From NCBI RefSeq assembly GCF_030814995.1, contig NZ_JAUSVX010000016.1:157793-221792 (forward strand): a DNA stretch of 64,000 nt, written 5' to 3'. Origin of the DNA: Labrys wisconsinensis. GTDB taxonomy: Bacteria; Pseudomonadota; Alphaproteobacteria; Rhizobiales; Labraceae. Every line of letters starts with the position of its first letter. Positions within the stretch are counted from its first letter, which is position 1. Made by a program: the position numbers and the translations under genes. The notes beneath the pieces were generated by a model, which worked only from the letters and a program-made list of their open reading frames with translations, had not been told where the DNA came from and did not search any database. Positions 25,097-37,062 of the stretch are shown here, one piece after another.

Positions 25097-25860
25097 GCGC
25101 CGCCCCGCTCCTGCAAGTCCGCGGCCTCACCAAGCGCTATGGCGGGGTGACGGCGGTCGCCGATGTCGGCTTCGACCTCGCGGCCGGCGAGCTCCTGGCC
25201 ATGGTCGGCCCGAACGGCGCCGGCAAGACCACCTGCTTCAACATGCTCAACGGCCAGCTTGCGCCCGACGGCGGCACGGTGCGCATCGCCGGCATCGACA
25301 CGGCCGGGCTGCCGCCGCGCCGCATCTGGCAGATCGGGGTCGGCCGCACCTTCCAGATCGCCGCCACCTTCCAGTCGATGACCGTGAGCGAGAACGTCGA
25401 GACCGCCCTGCTCTCCCATGCCGGCCGCCTCGGTTCGGTCTTCGGCCGGGCGCACGCCTTCCGCGCCGAGGCCGAGGCGCTGCTGGAGCGGGTCGGCCTC
25501 GGCCCTCTCGCCGGCCGGCCCGCCGGCATTCTCGCCTATGGCGACGTCAAGCGGCTGGAGCTCGCCCTGGCGCTCGCGAGCCGCCCCCGGCTCCTGCTGA
25601 TGGACGAGCCGGCCGCCGGCATGGCGCCGCGCGAGCGGGTGGCGCTGATGCGCCTGGTGGCGCAGACCGCGCGGTCCGGCACCATCGGCGTGCTGTTCAC
25701 CGAGCACGACATGGACGTGGTGTTCGAGAATGCCGACCGGGTGATGGTGCTCGACCGCGGGCGGCTGATCGCCGAGGGCTCGCCCGCCGCGGTGCGCAGC
25801 GATCCCGAGGTGCAGGCCGTCTATCTCGGCAAGGGGCTGACCTACGAGGCCGGGGCATGA
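25093..25860 (+). CDS. ABC transporter ATP-binding protein, LivG-like
   Basis: A 255-residue ATPase. Walker A is GPNGAGKTT. The helical insert GRTFQIAATFQSMTVSENVE is typical of LivG. The signature is altered to LAYGDVKRLELA (LSYGxQ in the family), Walker B is LLLMDEPAAGM and the switch His lies in LFTEHDMDVVF. It energises the fused permease together with the LivF-like ATPase whose start overlaps its stop. Confidence 0.93.
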   Translation: MSAAPLLQVRGLTKRYGGVTAVADVGFDLAAGELLAMVGPNGAGKTTCFNMLNGQLAPDGGTVRIAGIDTAGLPPRRIWQIGVGRTFQIAATFQSMTVSENVETALLSHAGRLGSVFGRAHAFRAEAEALLERVGLGPLAGRPAGILAYGDVKRLELALALASRPRLLLMDEPAAGMAPRERVALMRLVAQTARSGTIGVLFTEHDMDVVFENADRVMVLDRGRLIAEGSPAAVRSDPEVQAVYLGKGLTYEAGA

Positions 25861-26579
25861 ACGCGGGCGAGCCGACGGCGATGCTGGAGGTCCGCGATCT
25901 CGACGCCTGGTACGGGCCGGCGCAGATCCTGTTCGGCGTGGCGCTGGACGTGCCGCGCGGCGCGGTCACCGCCCTGCTCGGGCGCAACGGCGCGGGCAAG
26001 TCGACCACCTTCAAGGCCCTGATCGGGCTCGGCCCGCGCCGCGGCGGCACGATCCGCTTCGCGGGCCGCGACATCGCGGGCCTGCCGACCCATGCCGTGG
26101 CGCGGCTGGGCCTGGGCTATGTCCCGGAGGACCGGCGCGTCTTCGCCGATCTCACGGTCGAGGAGAACCTCGCCGTCGGCCGGCAGCCGCCGCGGCCGGG
26201 GCTGGAGCCCTGGACGCCGGAACGGCTCTACGCGCTCTTTCCCAACCTGGCGGCGATGCGCGGGCGCCCCGGCGGCCGGATGAGCGGCGGCGAGCAGCAG
26301 ATGCTGACCATCGCCCGCACCCTGATGGGCAATCCCCTCATGGTGCTGCTGGACGAGCCGTCGGAGGGCCTCGCCCCCCGGATCGTCGAGGAGATGGCCG
26401 CCGCCATCCTCGCCATGAAGCGTCAGGGCGTCAGCCTGCTCGTCTCGGAGCAGAACCTGCACTTCGCCCGGCTGATCGCCGACCGCGCCGTCATCCTGGA
26501 GAGCGGACGGACGCGCTTTTCCGGCACGATGCGGGAGCTGGAGACCGACGCGGCGGGAAGCGCCTATCTCTCGCTGTAA
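25857..26579 (+). CDS. ABC transporter ATP-binding protein, LivF-like
   Basis: A 240-residue ATPase: MLEVRDLDAWYGPAQILFGV, Walker A GRNGAGKST, LGYVPEDRRVFADLTVEENL, signature MSGGEQQML and Walker B VLLDEPSEGLAP with VSLLVSEQNLHFA. This is the second ATPase of the branched-chain/amide-type importer. ATG 25857 overlaps the LivG stop (ATGA). It is the last gene of the operon. Confidence 0.93.
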   Translation: MNAGEPTAMLEVRDLDAWYGPAQILFGVALDVPRGAVTALLGRNGAGKSTTFKALIGLGPRRGGTIRFAGRDIAGLPTHAVARLGLGYVPEDRRVFADLTVEENLAVGRQPPRPGLEPWTPERLYALFPNLAAMRGRPGGRMSGGEQQMLTIARTLMGNPLMVLLDEPSEGLAPRIVEEMAAAILAMKRQGVSLLVSEQNLHFARLIADRAVILESGRTRFSGTMRELETDAAGSAYLSL

Positions 26580-26689
26580 GCGGCACAGGCGCGGGGGCTG
26601 CGTACGCCTGCGCAGGAGCCGGGCCGCAATTCCGCCAGAATGCACGTCAACCTAACCCGACGGGTGGGGGCGCTGCGCCGGAGGATGCG

Positions 26690-27016
26690 ATGCGCCTTTT
26701 GATCGTTACCGGAATTCTCGCCGCCCTCGTGGCGCCCGTGCCGCAGGCACAGGCCGTCGGGTGCCTCTCCGGAGCCGTGGCCGGCGGCGTCGCCGGGCAC
26801 TATGCCGGTCACCACGCCGTGCTCGGCGCGCTCGGGGGCTGCGTGGTCGGGCACCACCTCGCCGTCCAGAAGAAGAAGAGGCTGAAGGAGCAGCAGCTCC
26901 AGGCCCAGCCGACGGCGGCGCCCGCCACGCCCCCGCCGACCACGCCCGCCCCGACGACGCCCGCTCCGGCCACGCCCGTTCCGGCCACGCCGGCGCCGGC
27001 CACACAGACCCCGTGA
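26690..27016 (+). CDS. Small secreted glycine-zipper protein with Pro/Thr/Ala repeat tail
   Basis: A 108-residue protein: signal peptide residues 1-22 (ILAALVAPVPQAQA), a Gly/Ala/His segment (SGAVAGGVAGHYAGHHAVLG) that resembles a glycine zipper, a basic stretch KKKRLKEQQ, and a tail of alternating ATP, TTP and APA units (residues ~75-108). Glycine-zipper proteins often sit in the envelope. The exact role is unknown. Confidence 0.7.
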   Translation: MRLLIVTGILAALVAPVPQAQAVGCLSGAVAGGVAGHYAGHHAVLGALGGCVVGHHLAVQKKKRLKEQQLQAQPTAAPATPPPTTPAPTTPAPATPVPATPAPATQTP

Positions 27017-27025
27017 GCCGACGGC

Positions 27026-27043
27026 CCGGGCCTTCCGGCCCGG
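27026..27043 (+). terminator. Hairpin behind the glycine-zipper gene
   Basis: A 7-bp perfect G+C stem (CCGGGCC/GGCCCGG) with loop TTCC begins nine bases after the stop. No T-tract follows, so it may be a weak or processing hairpin rather than a classical terminator. Confidence 0.35.
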
Positions 27044-27129
27044 AGCCCCCCAAAGCTCCCCCTTGCGTCCTGCAACCGTCGGTTCATAGTCCCGAGGCGT
27101 TGCGTCGATCCGACCGGAGGGTTGAGACA

Positions 27130-27384
27130 ATGGTTCCGAGCATGCGTATCTTCGCTGCCGCCGTCCTGCTGCCGTTCATGGCCTCGGGCGCCCTGGCCGA
27201 TGCGACCTGCAAGGCCCAGGCGACCGACAAGAAGCTGGCGGGCGCCGCCCTGGCCAGCTTCACCAAGAAATGCACCGGCGACGCGCAGACCGCCTGCGAC
27301 GCGCAGGCGACGGCCAAGAAGCTGGCGGGGGCGGCCAAGACCTCCTTCACCAAGAAATGCGTCGCCGACGCGGTCGGCGGCTGA
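27130..27384 (+). CDS. PsiF-repeat secreted protein
   Basis: An 84-residue protein with a signal peptide (residues ~1-24, IFAAAVLLPFMASGALA) and two PsiF repeats: CKAQATDKKLAGAALASFTK followed by KC, and CDAQATAKKLAGAAKTSFTK followed by KC. PsiF was named as phosphate-starvation inducible in E. coli; its biochemical role is unknown. An ATG at 27142 is a possible second start. Confidence 0.85.
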   Translation: MVPSMRIFAAAVLLPFMASGALADATCKAQATDKKLAGAALASFTKKCTGDAQTACDAQATAKKLAGAAKTSFTKKCVADAVGG

Positions 27385-27412
27385 CCGCCGGCGCCCGTCG
27401 CCGCATCCCTCC

Positions 27413-27434
27413 GGCGGCCCGCGACGGGGCCGCC
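27413..27434 (+). terminator. Hairpin behind the PsiF gene
   Basis: An 8-bp stem (GGCGGCCC/GGGCCGCC) with a 6-base loop lies 29 bases after the PsiF stop. It is strong by base composition but has no T-run. Confidence 0.35.
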
Positions 27435-27535
27435 GCCCTCCACGGACGTGATGCCATGGCGGAGCTGATCGAGCGGGCCGGCGCGACGGCACATCGGCAT
27501 GGTTGCGGCGATGCCCCGACGAGGAGGCCGTGTCG

Positions 27536-29275
27536 ATGAGCGCCGCCTCCGGCAGGGACGAGCCGGCGCGCCGGTCCTGGCCGCTCCTGCGCTCGCTGTC
27601 CGGCTGGACGATCGCCGATCTCGGCCGGGACGTCCTCGCCGGCGTCACGCTCGCGGCCATCGCCGTTCCCGAGCAGATGGCGACGGCGCGCCTGGCCGGC
27701 TTCGCGCCGCAGATCGGCTTCCATGCCTTCATCGCGGGATCGCTGGCCTTCGCGGTGTTCGGCGCCAGCCGCTTCCTCTCCGTGGGCGCCGATTCCACCG
27801 TCGCGCCGATCTTCGCCGCCGGCCTGGCGCTGCTGGCGGCGGCCGGCTCGCCGCAATCCCTGGCCGCCGCCGCGGCCCTGGCGATGATGGTGGGCGTGCT
27901 GGTCTGCGCCTGCGGCCTCCTGCGCTTCGGGTGGATCGCCGACCTCCTGTCGGTTCCGGTGACGACCGGCTTCCTGGCCGGCATCGCCATCCATATCGCC
28001 ATCTCGCAATTGCCGAGCCTGCTCGACCTGCCGCCGCCCGACGGCGGCACGATGATCCAGCGGCTGATCACGCTGCTGCAGGGCCTGCCCGGCCTCAATC
28101 CGTTCAGCACGGCGATCGGCCTCGGCGTCCTCGCCACCGTGCTGGTCTGCGAGCGGATCAGCCCGCGGATCCCGGGCGCCCTCATCGCCCTCGCCCTGGC
28201 GACGCTGGCGGTGATGGCCTTCGGCCTGGAGAGCCGCGGCGTCACGGTGCTCGGGCCGCTCCCGAGCGGATTGCCCCGGCCCAGCCTGCCGGCGATCGAG
28301 CTGATCGAGCTGCGCTCGCTCGTGCCTCTCGCGATGATCGTCGCGATGGTGGTGATGATGCAGACGGCCGCGACGACGCGCTCCTTCCCGCCGCCCGGGG
28401 CGATGCCGGACGTCGACCGGGACTTCATCGGCGCCGGGGCCGGCAACATCCTGTCCGGGCTGCTCGGGGCCTTCCCGGTGAATGCCAGCCCGCCGCGCAC
28501 CGCCATCGTCGCGGAGACCGGCGGCCGCTCCCAGCTCGGCAGCCTGGTGGCGGCCGCCATCGTGCTGGTGCTGGCGATGGCGGCGGGCGGGCTGCTGGCC
28601 CATGTGCCGCACGCGGCGCTCGCGGGCGTGCTCCTGTTCGTGGCGCAGCGGATCTTCCGCCTCCAGACCTTCGCCAGGGTCTGGCGTGAAACCCGGGCCG
28701 AATTCGCCCTGATCCTCGTCACCATGATCGCGATCGTCACGCTGCCGATCGAGGTCGGGGTGGCCGTCGGGATCGGCCTCTCCCTGCTGCACGGCATCTG
28801 GAGCATGACGCGGGCCCAGCCCCTGCGCTTCGAGAGGATCGTCGGGACCCCGGTGTGGTGGCCGCCGGCGCCGGGCCTGCAGACCGAGCCGGTGCCCGGC
28901 GTGCTGGTGGTGGGCTTCCAGGCCCCCCTCTCCTTCCTCAACGCCGACGTGTTCCGGCGCGGCGTCCGGGCCCTGGTCGACGGCCTCGCCGAGCCGCCCG
29001 GGCTCATCGTGCTGGAGGCGAGCAGCATCATCGAGATCGACTTCACCGCGGCGCAGGCCCTGCGCGAGGTGATCCTTGGCTGCCGCTCCGGCGGCGCCGT
29101 CTTCGCCATGGCGCGGCTGGAATCGATCCGCGCCCGGGAGGCCCTCGCCCGCTTCGGCCTCGAGGACGTGCTCGGGCCGGGGCATCTCTTCCCCAGCGTC
29201 GATGCGGCGGTCACGGCCCTGGCGGGAGCAGCGGCCGCGCATGCGCCCTCCCCGCCGGAGGCGGCCCGGCGCTGA
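27536..29275 (+). CDS. SulP-family anion transporter with STAS domain
   Basis: A 579-residue SulP/SLC26 transporter. The membrane domain (residues ~20-420) has the hallmark [20 protein letters not shown], the [20 protein letters not shown] region, [20 protein letters not shown] and [25 protein letters not shown] domain follows (residues ~440-555, [40 protein letters not shown]). It moves sulfate, bicarbonate or organic anions; which one is unknown. ATG 27536 follows GAGGAGG; GTG 27530 is close by. Confidence 0.9.
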   Translation: MSAASGRDEPARRSWPLLRSLSGWTIADLGRDVLAGVTLAAIAVPEQMATARLAGFAPQIGFHAFIAGSLAFAVFGASRFLSVGADSTVAPIFAAGLALLAAAGSPQSLAAAAALAMMVGVLVCACGLLRFGWIADLLSVPVTTGFLAGIAIHIAISQLPSLLDLPPPDGGTMIQRLITLLQGLPGLNPFSTAIGLGVLATVLVCERISPRIPGALIALALATLAVMAFGLESRGVTVLGPLPSGLPRPSLPAIELIELRSLVPLAMIVAMVVMMQTAATTRSFPPPGAMPDVDRDFIGAGAGNILSGLLGAFPVNASPPRTAIVAETGGRSQLGSLVAAAIVLVLAMAAGGLLAHVPHAALAGVLLFVAQRIFRLQTFARVWRETRAEFALILVTMIAIVTLPIEVGVAVGIGLSLLHGIWSMTRAQPLRFERIVGTPVWWPPAPGLQTEPVPGVLVVGFQAPLSFLNADVFRRGVRALVDGLAEPPGLIVLEASSIIEIDFTAAQALREVILGCRSGGAVFAMARLESIRAREALARFGLEDVLGPGHLFPSVDAAVTALAGAAAAHAPSPPEAARR

Positions 29276-29577
29276 GCCGGCCGGCATGGCCGCCCCTCCC
29301 GTTGACGCTGATCCGGCATCGCCGGATAGTGAACATAACGGGAACATTTGGGAGCCTGTCCATGCCCGATGCCAGTTTTGCCGGCGCTGCGCGGCGCCGG
29401 AGCGATATCGCCGCGGCCGATGCCGCGCCAGCGACGGGCGCGGGCTCGCCGATGGCGTTACAGCGTCGTGACGCGGCTTGCGCAACCACTGGTCGCGCCC
29501 CTTGCCATGCAACCCTCTCTGACGTAGCGTCAGACCACTTCGCCGGGGCTGGTGGGCACGGGGCTCGGGGAAGCACC
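29276..29577. promoter_or_regulatory. Leader region of the Rhs locus (no gene)
   Basis: About 300 bases before the Rhs start. A short A+T-rich run near 29330-29350 (AGTGAACATAACGGGAACATT) could hold a promoter. An ATG at 29362 is in frame with the Rhs gene, but the stretch it would add is Ala/Arg-rich and lies in front of a clear signal peptide, so it is not counted as coding. Confidence 0.3.
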
Positions 29578-32500
29578 ATGACAGGGACGAACGGCAAGGG
29601 CCGGCGTCGGGCCGGTGTGGCCTGCTTGCTGGCCGCGATGAGCACGATGGTGCTTGCAGCGCCGGCCTGGTCCGCTGCGGGTGACGGCGCGCGACAGGAT
29701 GCACGCCCGATCGCAATGGCCGCAGCGCTGACTCCTGTCGCAGCTCCGGCCGTGCCGGTTGCGGGCGGCCCTCGCGTGCCGGTGGCGGATCCCACCCGCG
29801 AACCGCCGGCGTCGAGTCCGACGCCGTCGCACGCGTCCGAGACGATTCCAAAAGACGAGCCGGCACGGACGGCCGAACCGAGCCCGTCGGCGCAGACGTC
29901 GCCTCCCCTGGCGACGGCCGACGGCAAGGACGCGCCGGCCGTCGACGGCGCTGTGAAGGCCGAGGCCGCCGCAGCTCCGGCCGCCACGCTCGCCGCCGCA
30001 ACCGATCAGGACGACCCGCTTGCCGCCTTCGGAGCGAAGACCGGCGTCGTCGGCAAGATCCAGCCGCCGCCCTCGAACGGCTCCTTCACCCAGCGCGTGT
30101 CCCTGGAGGCGCCCTCCTTCCACGGCATCGAGCCGAAGCTCGCCCTGGTCTACGATTCCAACGGCGGCGTCCGCGCCGGCGGCTGGTGGGCGGGCTTCGC
30201 CGGCATCGGCATGCGGCTTGAGGGGCTCTCCGACATCATCCGCATCACCCATGGCGGCGGCACGCCGCATCTCGGCTCGACCGACGTCGATGCGACGGAC
30301 GTCTTCGCCCTGGACGGGGACGAGCTGGTCGCCTGCACCGCTGGCATGACCAGCCCCGCCTGCACCACGGGCGCGGCGGGAGATGGAATCACCTATTATG
30401 CGACCCGGGTCGAAAGCTTCGTGCGGATCAGGCAGGCCGTCGACGGCACGAGCGGGGCGATCACCTGGACCGTCACCGGGCGGGATGGCACGGTCTCGAC
30501 CTACGCGCCCGTCTCCACCTGGGGCTCGGCGGATGCCGACCTGCCCAAGCTGGCGACGCAGGCGCGCTGGCTCCTCCAGAGCGTGACGGACGTCCACGGC
30601 AATCACATCGACTACGCCTATGCCTGCGCCGCCTTGCCCGTGTGCTGGCCGTCGACGATCCAATATGTCGGCAGCGGCGGCACCACGCCCCTCGCCACCA
30701 TCACCTTCAACCGCGAGACCGTGCCGGCCGTGGCCCAGCTGGGCATGGTGAACGGCGGCCTGAAGGCGCCCAATGCCGACGGCTCGATCGATGCGACGGT
30801 CAAGTCGATCTCGACGCTCGATCAGCGCCTGACCTCGGTCGATATCGGTCTCGGCGGCAATCGGGTTCGGGCCTACGACCTCGCCTACGAGCAGAGCCCG
30901 GCCACGGGCTTCTCCCGGCTGACGACGGTGACGCCCTACGGCAGGGATGCGAGCCTCACCAACGGCCATGTCACGGGCGGCACCAGCCTGCCGCCGACCC
31001 GGCTTGCCTATCAGGGGGCGGCGCTGACGCTGACAGGCCCGCAGACTCTGCCGCTCACGTTGTCCCTGCGATACAATGCGGCCTATCCGAACAATCCGCA
31101 GTCATCCGTCCTCGCCGTCACCGACTCGAAGGGAGACCAGAAGCCGGACGCCTACGTGCTCTTTTGGCCGGGAGCCTACCCTGCCTGCACGACACAGGTG
31201 CCGTGCCCGCCCACGTCACGCCCGGCTCGCTATTGCACCATCACCATTCAGACCAACAGCCAGTCGACAGCGCCCCCGCCCAAGCCGATCGCCAGCTTTC
31301 CCTGCGTCTACGAACAGTTTGACGGGTCGTGCGGCGGCCACCGCGTCACGCATTATGTGAACGTCGAAGGCGTGCTGGACGTCAACGGCGATGGCATTCC
31401 CGACATCCTCTCCAGCGCATACGAAGTCGATCCCGGTGATAGCTGTGGGGCGCCAGCGAAGACGACTTACCAGAACGGCATCAGCGTCTTGCTGCGGTCT
31501 GCGTCAGGACCTGACACCGGAGGAGTGTTCATCGCCTATGACAATCCCAGCCCGACACAGTTGCAAAGCCCCGTATCGTTCTTCGGGATGCTCGACTATG
31601 ATGCTTCAGGTCAGATGCAGGCTCTGTTCCCGCAACCGGACGGTACGGCACGGCTCAGGCGGCTGATGACATCGGGAGCGTCCCCTACCGGCGCCCCCAC
31701 TGACTTCCAGACGATCTGGCAATGGCTTCAGGGCTCCCCGCCTCCGGCTCAGCCGCCCGGACCGGATATCCCGCTATGGCCATCGTCCCTGTTCGCCATT
31801 CCATTGTTCCTCGACATCAACGGAGACGGCCGGACCGATATTGTCGAGGTGACCAGCGGCAACGGCGGCATCGAGGTCCTCTACACGCTTTCGAACGGGA
31901 CCGGCTTCTCGCCCAAGCAGGTCGCCTATTTCCCGGGTCAGTTCCAGACCAGCTATTGCAACGTCGGCGGCGTGCTCGTTCAAGGCGCCGATGGGACCGG
32001 TATCGGAAAGGTTCTCGGCAGCGTCCATGTCGCGGACGTCAACGGTGACGGCCGCATGGATCTCGTCATTCTCGAGCACGGCGCTTCGCCCGGCACGATC
32101 AACGTCGGCGTGCTGCTCTCGACCGGCCAGGGCTTCGTCCACCAGATCTGGGCCTCGAATATTGCGTCGCCGATCGCCACGGCCTCGTCGGATCCGAACA
32201 CGCAATGCCTGCCCCCCATCCTGATCGGCGACATCGACGGCGACGGGCGCGCCGACATCGTCCTCAACACCACGACCACATCGGCCACGGTGCTGCGTTC
32301 GACCGGCACGAGCTTCGTCCCCGTCGCCAGCCTCGGCCCGGTCTTCACGCTTGCAGACGTGGACGGGGATGGCCGGGACGACATCGCGCCGGCGGATTTC
32401 TATGACACCCACGCCACGGTCGGTCAGCGGCTTCGAGCCGAATCGGACGGCACCTATCTATCGTCCGCCGCGGCCTTTCCCGATCTGCTGACGACTGTGA

Positions 32501-35500
32501 CAGGGCCGTTGGGTGGCAAGACCGGCATCGCCTACCAACCCTCCTCCGGCGCGGTGCACGGCGTGATGCCGGGGATCCTTCAGGAGGTGGCGGCCCTGAC
32601 GCTCGACGACGGGCGCACGCCGCCGGCGACCACGACCTATGCTTATGCCGGCGGCCTGTTCGATCCCTCGGAACGGCGGTTCCTCGGTTTCCGGACGGCG
32701 ACGGCGGATCTGGCCTGCAATGCCGGCGAGACGGTCTGCCCGCGCCGAAGCTACACCTTCCGCCAGGATTTCGCCGCGGCCGGCAAGCTGCAAGGGCTGG
32801 ACGAGACCACCAATGTCGCCGGCGCTCCGGTGCTTCGGCGCAGGCTGGAGACCTGGAGCGTCGAGACCACCGCCGGCCTGCAGGCGACCTGGCCGCTGGC
32901 CTCGGGCACGGACCTGACGCTGCCCTACACCGCCCTCAACACCGTGTCGGAGCAGCAGGACCTGTTCGGCACGGTGACCAAGCGCACGACGAGCGCCCGC
33001 CTCTTCGACGCCTATGGCAACCTGACGCGGCTCACCGAGAACGGCGACGCCGACGTCACCGGCGACGAACGCTTCACCCTGATCAACTTCGCGCCGAACA
33101 CGGACGCCTACATCGTTTCGGCGCCGATCCGCACCCGGGTCTATGCCGGCACCTCCAGCTCGGGCGCGCTGACGGCGGACACGCTGGTCGTCTACGACAA
33201 CGGGGCGAGCTACACCACGCCACCGGTGAAGGGCGACCCGACCCAGACGCGGCGGGCGATCACCGCCTCGACCTGGGCCATCGCCCGGTCCGAATTCGAC
33301 GCCTACGGCAACAGGACCGCCACGATCGACGAGGACGGCCACCGCACCGAGACGGACTACGACACGGTCAACCACCTCCTGCCCGTGGAGGTGCGCAACG
33401 CCCAATATCTGGCCGGCGATATCAGACAGAAGGTCGACAGCGTCAACGACGACCAGTGCCAGAAGCCGCTCACCGTCACCGACATGAACGGTCAGGTGAC
33501 GAGCTTCACCTATGATGCGCTGTGCCGGCTCACCCGCAGGGACCAGCCGCTCGGCGCCTTCGAGAAGGTCGCCTACATCAACCTCGGCAGCCCGGCGACG
33601 CAATATGTCGACATCCGCAAGCCCGGGCCGACCGGCACGGCGGAGATCTATGCCAAGACCAGCCTCGACGGCTTCGGGCGGACCTGGAAGGTGCTCGACC
33701 AGGGGCCGGACGCCAGCCACGTCATCACCACGCTGACGGATTACACCGCGCGCGGCATGGTGGCCCGCACCAGCCGGCCGTTCTATTCCGGCGATGCGGC
33801 GCAATACACCAGCACCGCCTATGACGCGCTCGACCGGCCGGTCACCGTCACCAACCCGGACAGCACGCCCTCGGCGCCGAGCCTGCGCACGATGGCTTAC
33901 GGTTATTCCAGCCTGTCCTCGCTCCACGGCTTCCTGACGACGACCACCGCCGACGAGCTCGGCCGCCAGAGCATCGTCCACGACGACGCCTATGGTCGCA
34001 GCGTGCGCCAGGCGCGCTTCCTCGGCTCGACCGAGGTCGACCGCTCCATGGCCTATGACGCCGTGGGCCACCTCATCCAGCTGACCGACCCGGCCGGCAA
34101 CCAGTGGACCAACAGCTTCGACCTGATGGGCCGCAGGACGCAGGTGCAGGACCCGGATCTCGGCACCTGGACCTACGCCTATGACGCGGTCGGCAACCTC
34201 GTGCTGCAGACCGACGCCAAGGCGCAGCAGATCGCCTTCACCTATGACCGGCTGAACCGCGCCCTGACCAAGACCGTCCACGCCGAGCTGCCGGCGGGCG
34301 ACCCGGGGCGCGATGTCACCACCACCACCTATGACGAGGCGCGCACCGGCTTCTTCAATGTCGGCGCGATGACCACCAGCACCAACGCGGCGGCAACGCT
34401 CACCGCGGATCACGACGCGCTCGGACGGGAGGTGAAGAAGACGCTTGCCGTCGACGGCCAAACCTACATCACGACCACCGCCTATGACACCGGCTCGCGG
34501 GTGCTCTGGCGGGGCCTGCCCGACGGCACGAGCGTGGGCACCGCCGCGGCGCCGATGACCTACGACCCGGCCGGGCGCCTGCTCGCGGTGCCGGGGCTGG
34601 TGAACGGCATCACCTACGATGCCTCGGGCCAGCCGCTGGTCACGGCCTACGCGGACGGCCTGGCCTCGACCGCGACCTACGACCCGGCGCGCGGCTGGCT
34701 GACGTCGCTGGTGCACCAGCCGGCGGCGGGCGGCACGGCGCTCTTGTCGCTGAGCTACACCCGGGCGCTGACCGGGCGGATCGGGGCGATCACCGACCAG
34801 CTCGACGCCGCCTCGACCGAGAGCTGGACCTACACCTATGACGACCTCGACGAGCTGAAGGCGGCGACCAATGCCGGCAACAGCGCCTACAGCGAGACTT
34901 ATGCCTACGACATCGCCGGCAACCTGACGTCGAAGCGATGGGTGGGAGCCTATGCCTATCCGGCGCCGGGCCCCTCGGCGGTGCAGCCGCATGCGGTGAC
35001 CACGGCCGGCAATTACAGCTTCAGCTACGACGCCAACGGCAACATGCTGCAGAGCCTGCTGAGCGGCGTGATCAATCGCGACCACGCCTGGGACGGCGAG
35101 AACCGCCCGGTTGAGGTGCGCTCCTATTCCTCCGCCGGCGTGCTGACGCTGACCTCGAGCTTCGTCTACGGCCCGGACGGCACACGGCTGAAGAAGACGG
35201 TCAAGGCCAACCCGCGCGGCTGCAGCCTGTCGCTGAGCCAGCAGCCGGACGAGACCACGCTCTATGCCTTCGGCGACGAGCGGGTGACCTACTCGGCCTC
35301 GACCAACCCCTGCGTGCCGACGACGCCGACCTGGATCACCTACCCCACCCCCGAGACCAAGCGCGAGGCGGTGCCGGGGCAGGCGGCGCAGACCTACACC
35401 CTGCTCAAGGACCACCTGGGCTCGCTGCGCATCGTCGCCGACGGCAGCGGCACGCCGGCGACCGCCTCGAGCTACACCCCGTTCGGCCTGCAGCGCAGCG

Positions 35501-36411
35501 ACCTGGCCTCGACCGCGACGCGCGAGGACAAGGCCTTCATCGGCGAGCGCCAGGACGAGACCGGCCTGCTCTACCTCAATGCGCGGTACTACGACCCGAG
35601 GATCGCACGCTTCGTAAGCCCGGACTGGTGGGACCCGACGCAAGGCACCGTCGGCACCGACCGATATGGGTATGCCGCCAACGATCCGGTCAATGTGGCG
35701 GATCCGAGCGGGCATACTACTGACGATCCAGGAAAAGTGGTAGGAGATACAAGCGGACAATCAGACGACCCAAATAATGGTGGAGCAGATAAAGACATCG
35801 ACTCAAAAAACCTTGAGCGAGCAGCGGGTCAAAACTCTCGGAAGGTTGCAGGTGGCTTTGAAGAAGAAAAGGCGTCTGAGCCATTGGAGTCAGATCCGAC
35901 TGGCCCTGTACGTAATGAACTGGCCGCTGATCTAATAGCGCGAATTCGCACTATTAACCCGAACTACCGCCATGAGTCGCTCCGAGCTCCAGGTAGCTAT
36001 GTCACTCCAGATGAACTTAAGGAGCTGCGCAAGGATCTTATGGCTGCACGAGATTCTAGAATGGACAAATCCTCGTTGGCCACCGATCCTGCTGACATAG
36101 CGTTGGGACATCGAACAGCACTGTATTCATTTGCAGACAGGCTTGGTGCGGATCATCTTCTTGATTTTGGTCAAAATGAATGGAAAGATGCATTCAAGGA
36201 ATATCGAGATAATCCACTGGTTACCTTTCATGTGACTATGTCAGGTTTTTTTGGAGATACATCGGAGGATATGATTCGGAATGAGATGAAATATGGTGTA
36301 AACACCGGATGGGAACTTAAACAACTCTACGAAGCAGGGCGAATACCCTCTGTAAATTTTTACCATAACGATTCGCTCATCCAGAACCCATTCAAAGGAA
36401 CGCCTCCATGA
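29578..36411 (+). CDS. Giant SpvB/FG-GAP/YD-repeat (Rhs) polymorphic toxin
   Basis: A 2277-residue secreted protein. Order: signal peptide (1-32, [20 protein letters not shown]), Ala/Pro/Thr-rich linker (~33-145), SpvB-like domain (~155-500), calcium-binding FG-GAP/VCBS repeats (DVNGDG, DINGDG, DIDGDG, DVDGDG boxes at ~601, 746, 820, 885, 928), then YD/RHS repeats to ~1960, and the Rhs core ([42 protein letters not shown] ending at 2046). Residues 2047-2277 are an A+T-rich, unrecognised tip, the presumed toxin. RBS GGGGAAG precedes ATG 29578. The stop overlaps the immunity gene start. The Rhs shell is thought to encapsulate the toxin until delivery. Confidence 0.9.
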   Translation: MTGTNGKGRRRAGVACLLAAMSTMVLAAPAWSAAGDGARQDARPIAMAAALTPVAAPAVPVAGGPRVPVADPTREPPASSPTPSHASETIPKDEPARTAEPSPSAQTSPPLATADGKDAPAVDGAVKAEAAAAPAATLAAATDQDDPLAAFGAKTGVVGKIQPPPSNGSFTQRVSLEAPSFHGIEPKLALVYDSNGGVRAGGWWAGFAGIGMRLEGLSDIIRITHGGGTPHLGSTDVDATDVFALDGDELVACTAGMTSPACTTGAAGDGITYYATRVESFVRIRQAVDGTSGAITWTVTGRDGTVSTYAPVSTWGSADADLPKLATQARWLLQSVTDVHGNHIDYAYACAALPVCWPSTIQYVGSGGTTPLATITFNRETVPAVAQLGMVNGGLKAPNADGSIDATVKSISTLDQRLTSVDIGLGGNRVRAYDLAYEQSPATGFSRLTTVTPYGRDASLTNGHVTGGTSLPPTRLAYQGAALTLTGPQTLPLTLSLRYNAAYPNNPQSSVLAVTDSKGDQKPDAYVLFWPGAYPACTTQVPCPPTSRPARYCTITIQTNSQSTAPPPKPIASFPCVYEQFDGSCGGHRVTHYVNVEGVLDVNGDGIPDILSSAYEVDPGDSCGAPAKTTYQNGISVLLRSASGPDTGGVFIAYDNPSPTQLQSPVSFFGMLDYDASGQMQALFPQPDGTARLRRLMTSGASPTGAPTDFQTIWQWLQGSPPPAQPPGPDIPLWPSSLFAIPLFLDINGDGRTDIVEVTSGNGGIEVLYTLSNGTGFSPKQVAYFPGQFQTSYCNVGGVLVQGADGTGIGKVLGSVHVADVNGDGRMDLVILEHGASPGTINVGVLLSTGQGFVHQIWASNIASPIATASSDPNTQCLPPILIGDIDGDGRADIVLNTTTTSATVLRSTGTSFVPVASLGPVFTLADVDGDGRDDIAPADFYDTHATVGQRLRAESDGTYLSSAAAFPDLLTTVTGPLGGKTGIAYQPSSGAVHGVMPGILQEVAALTLDDGRTPPATTTYAYAGGLFDPSERRFLGFRTATADLACNAGETVCPRRSYTFRQDFAAAGKLQGLDETTNVAGAPVLRRRLETWSVETTAGLQATWPLASGTDLTLPYTALNTVSEQQDLFGTVTKRTTSARLFDAYGNLTRLTENGDADVTGDERFTLINFAPNTDAYIVSAPIRTRVYAGTSSSGALTADTLVVYDNGASYTTPPVKGDPTQTRRAITASTWAIARSEFDAYGNRTATIDEDGHRTETDYDTVNHLLPVEVRNAQYLAGDIRQKVDSVNDDQCQKPLTVTDMNGQVTSFTYDALCRLTRRDQPLGAFEKVAYINLGSPATQYVDIRKPGPTGTAEIYAKTSLDGFGRTWKVLDQGPDASHVITTLTDYTARGMVARTSRPFYSGDAAQYTSTAYDALDRPVTVTNPDSTPSAPSLRTMAYGYSSLSSLHGFLTTTTADELGRQSIVHDDAYGRSVRQARFLGSTEVDRSMAYDAVGHLIQLTDPAGNQWTNSFDLMGRRTQVQDPDLGTWTYAYDAVGNLVLQTDAKAQQIAFTYDRLNRALTKTVHAELPAGDPGRDVTTTTYDEARTGFFNVGAMTTSTNAAATLTADHDALGREVKKTLAVDGQTYITTTAYDTGSRVLWRGLPDGTSVGTAAAPMTYDPAGRLLAVPGLVNGITYDASGQPLVTAYADGLASTATYDPARGWLTSLVHQPAAGGTALLSLSYTRALTGRIGAITDQLDAASTESWTYTYDDLDELKAATNAGNSAYSETYAYDIAGNLTSKRWVGAYAYPAPGPSAVQPHAVTTAGNYSFSYDANGNMLQSLLSGVINRDHAWDGENRPVEVRSYSSAGVLTLTSSFVYGPDGTRLKKTVKANPRGCSLSLSQQPDETTLYAFGDERVTYSASTNPCVPTTPTWITYPTPETKREAVPGQAAQTYTLLKDHLGSLRIVADGSGTPATASSYTPFGLQRSDLASTATREDKAFIGERQDETGLLYLNARYYDPRIARFVSPDWWDPTQGTVGTDRYGYAANDPVNVADPSGHTTDDPGKVVGDTSGQSDDPNNGGADKDIDSKNLERAAGQNSRKVAGGFEEEKASEPLESDPTGPVRNELAADLIARIRTINPNYRHESLRAPGSYVTPDELKELRKDLMAARDSRMDKSSLATDPADIALGHRTALYSFADRLGADHLLDFGQNEWKDAFKEYRDNPLVTFHVTMSGFFGDTSEDMIRNEMKYGVNTGWELKQLYEAGRIPSVNFYHNDSLIQNPFKGTPP
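34637..35715 (+). repeat. Rhs core segment duplicated downstream (copy 1)
   Basis: The DNA encoding the last YD repeats and the Rhs core is repeated at 36958-38757 with high base identity, for example through the blocks coding [31 protein letters not shown] and [18 protein letters not shown]. Similarity ends at the DPSGH junction, where the toxin tips begin. Confidence 0.85.
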
Positions 36412-36773
36412 ATACGATTTTCCAATCCGACCGCGACTTCTTCGTAGTTAGTTACGACGCAAGTCATGGACTCCTTCTTCTAAGAAGCGCCAAGACTAAT
36501 GAAATTCCAACTCGCATTGATGTCCTTTTCAACGATGTGAGGGCGATGGAGATTCGATGCTTCATCAACAATGGATTGAAAATTGGCATCGAAGATCGAA
36601 AATATCTATTTAACTTTCAGAGCAATCCGCTGGAAATGGTTGAATTTAGTTTGAAGATTTATTCATTACTTGGCCATGGTTGGAAGGGTTTTGTGATTGG
36701 CAACATCTTTACTACAACAGAAGATACCGGACATGCTCTGGAGAGAAGCAGTCTGCTGGGACCAATCGACTAA
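36408..36773 (+). CDS. Candidate immunity protein for the Rhs toxin tip
   Basis: A 121-residue acidic-to-neutral soluble protein without signal peptide ([60 protein letters not shown]). I do not recognise the family. Position is the main evidence: its ATG overlaps the toxin stop (ATGA), and both share the same low G+C content, unlike the Rhs shell. Such partners neutralise the toxin in the producing cell. Confidence 0.7.
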   Translation: MNTIFQSDRDFFVVSYDASHGLLLLRSAKTNEIPTRIDVLFNDVRAMEIRCFINNGLKIGIEDRKYLFNFQSNPLEMVEFSLKIYSLLGHGWKGFVIGNIFTTTEDTGHALERSSLLGPID

Positions 36774-36822
36774 AGAAAAAGAATACACACGCAAGATGGG
36801 AGCACGGATCGCGAGACTACGG

Positions 36823-36861
36823 ATTACGGGGACTTGGAGTTTCCGGGGCAGTTTACTTTTC
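36823..36861 (+). repeat. Degenerate RAYT-end (REP-like) sequence
   Basis: ATTACGGGGAC followed 10 bases later by CCGGGGCAGTTTACTTTTC repeats, imperfectly and in two pieces, the left end of the RAYT elements at 37063 and 40529. It looks like a decayed or partial third end. Confidence 0.5.
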
Positions 36862-37062
36862 TCGCTTTTCGGCCATGAGGTGCATCACGTCGAAGGGACG
36901 CCAGAAGGCGCCTTGCGTACGATGACAAGGACAGAACCGCACTCCCCCAAGGCAGCCGCTGGTCACGACCCATGCGGACGGGCTGGTCTCGACGGCGAGC
37001 TACGACCCGGCGCGCGGCTGGCTGACGTCGCTGGCGCACCAGCCGGCGGCGGGAATTGCGGA

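Noticed and set aside
29362..29577. An earlier start for the Rhs gene at ATG 29362
   Set aside because: It would put 72 Ala/Arg-rich residues in front of a clear signal peptide. ATG 29578 has its own ribosome-binding site.
32458..35760. An 1100-codon open frame on the minus strand across the Rhs gene
   Set aside because: It is antisense to the clear SpvB/YD-repeat coding sequence. Its Arg/Gly/His-rich translation has no domain, and long antisense frames are expected in high-GC DNA.
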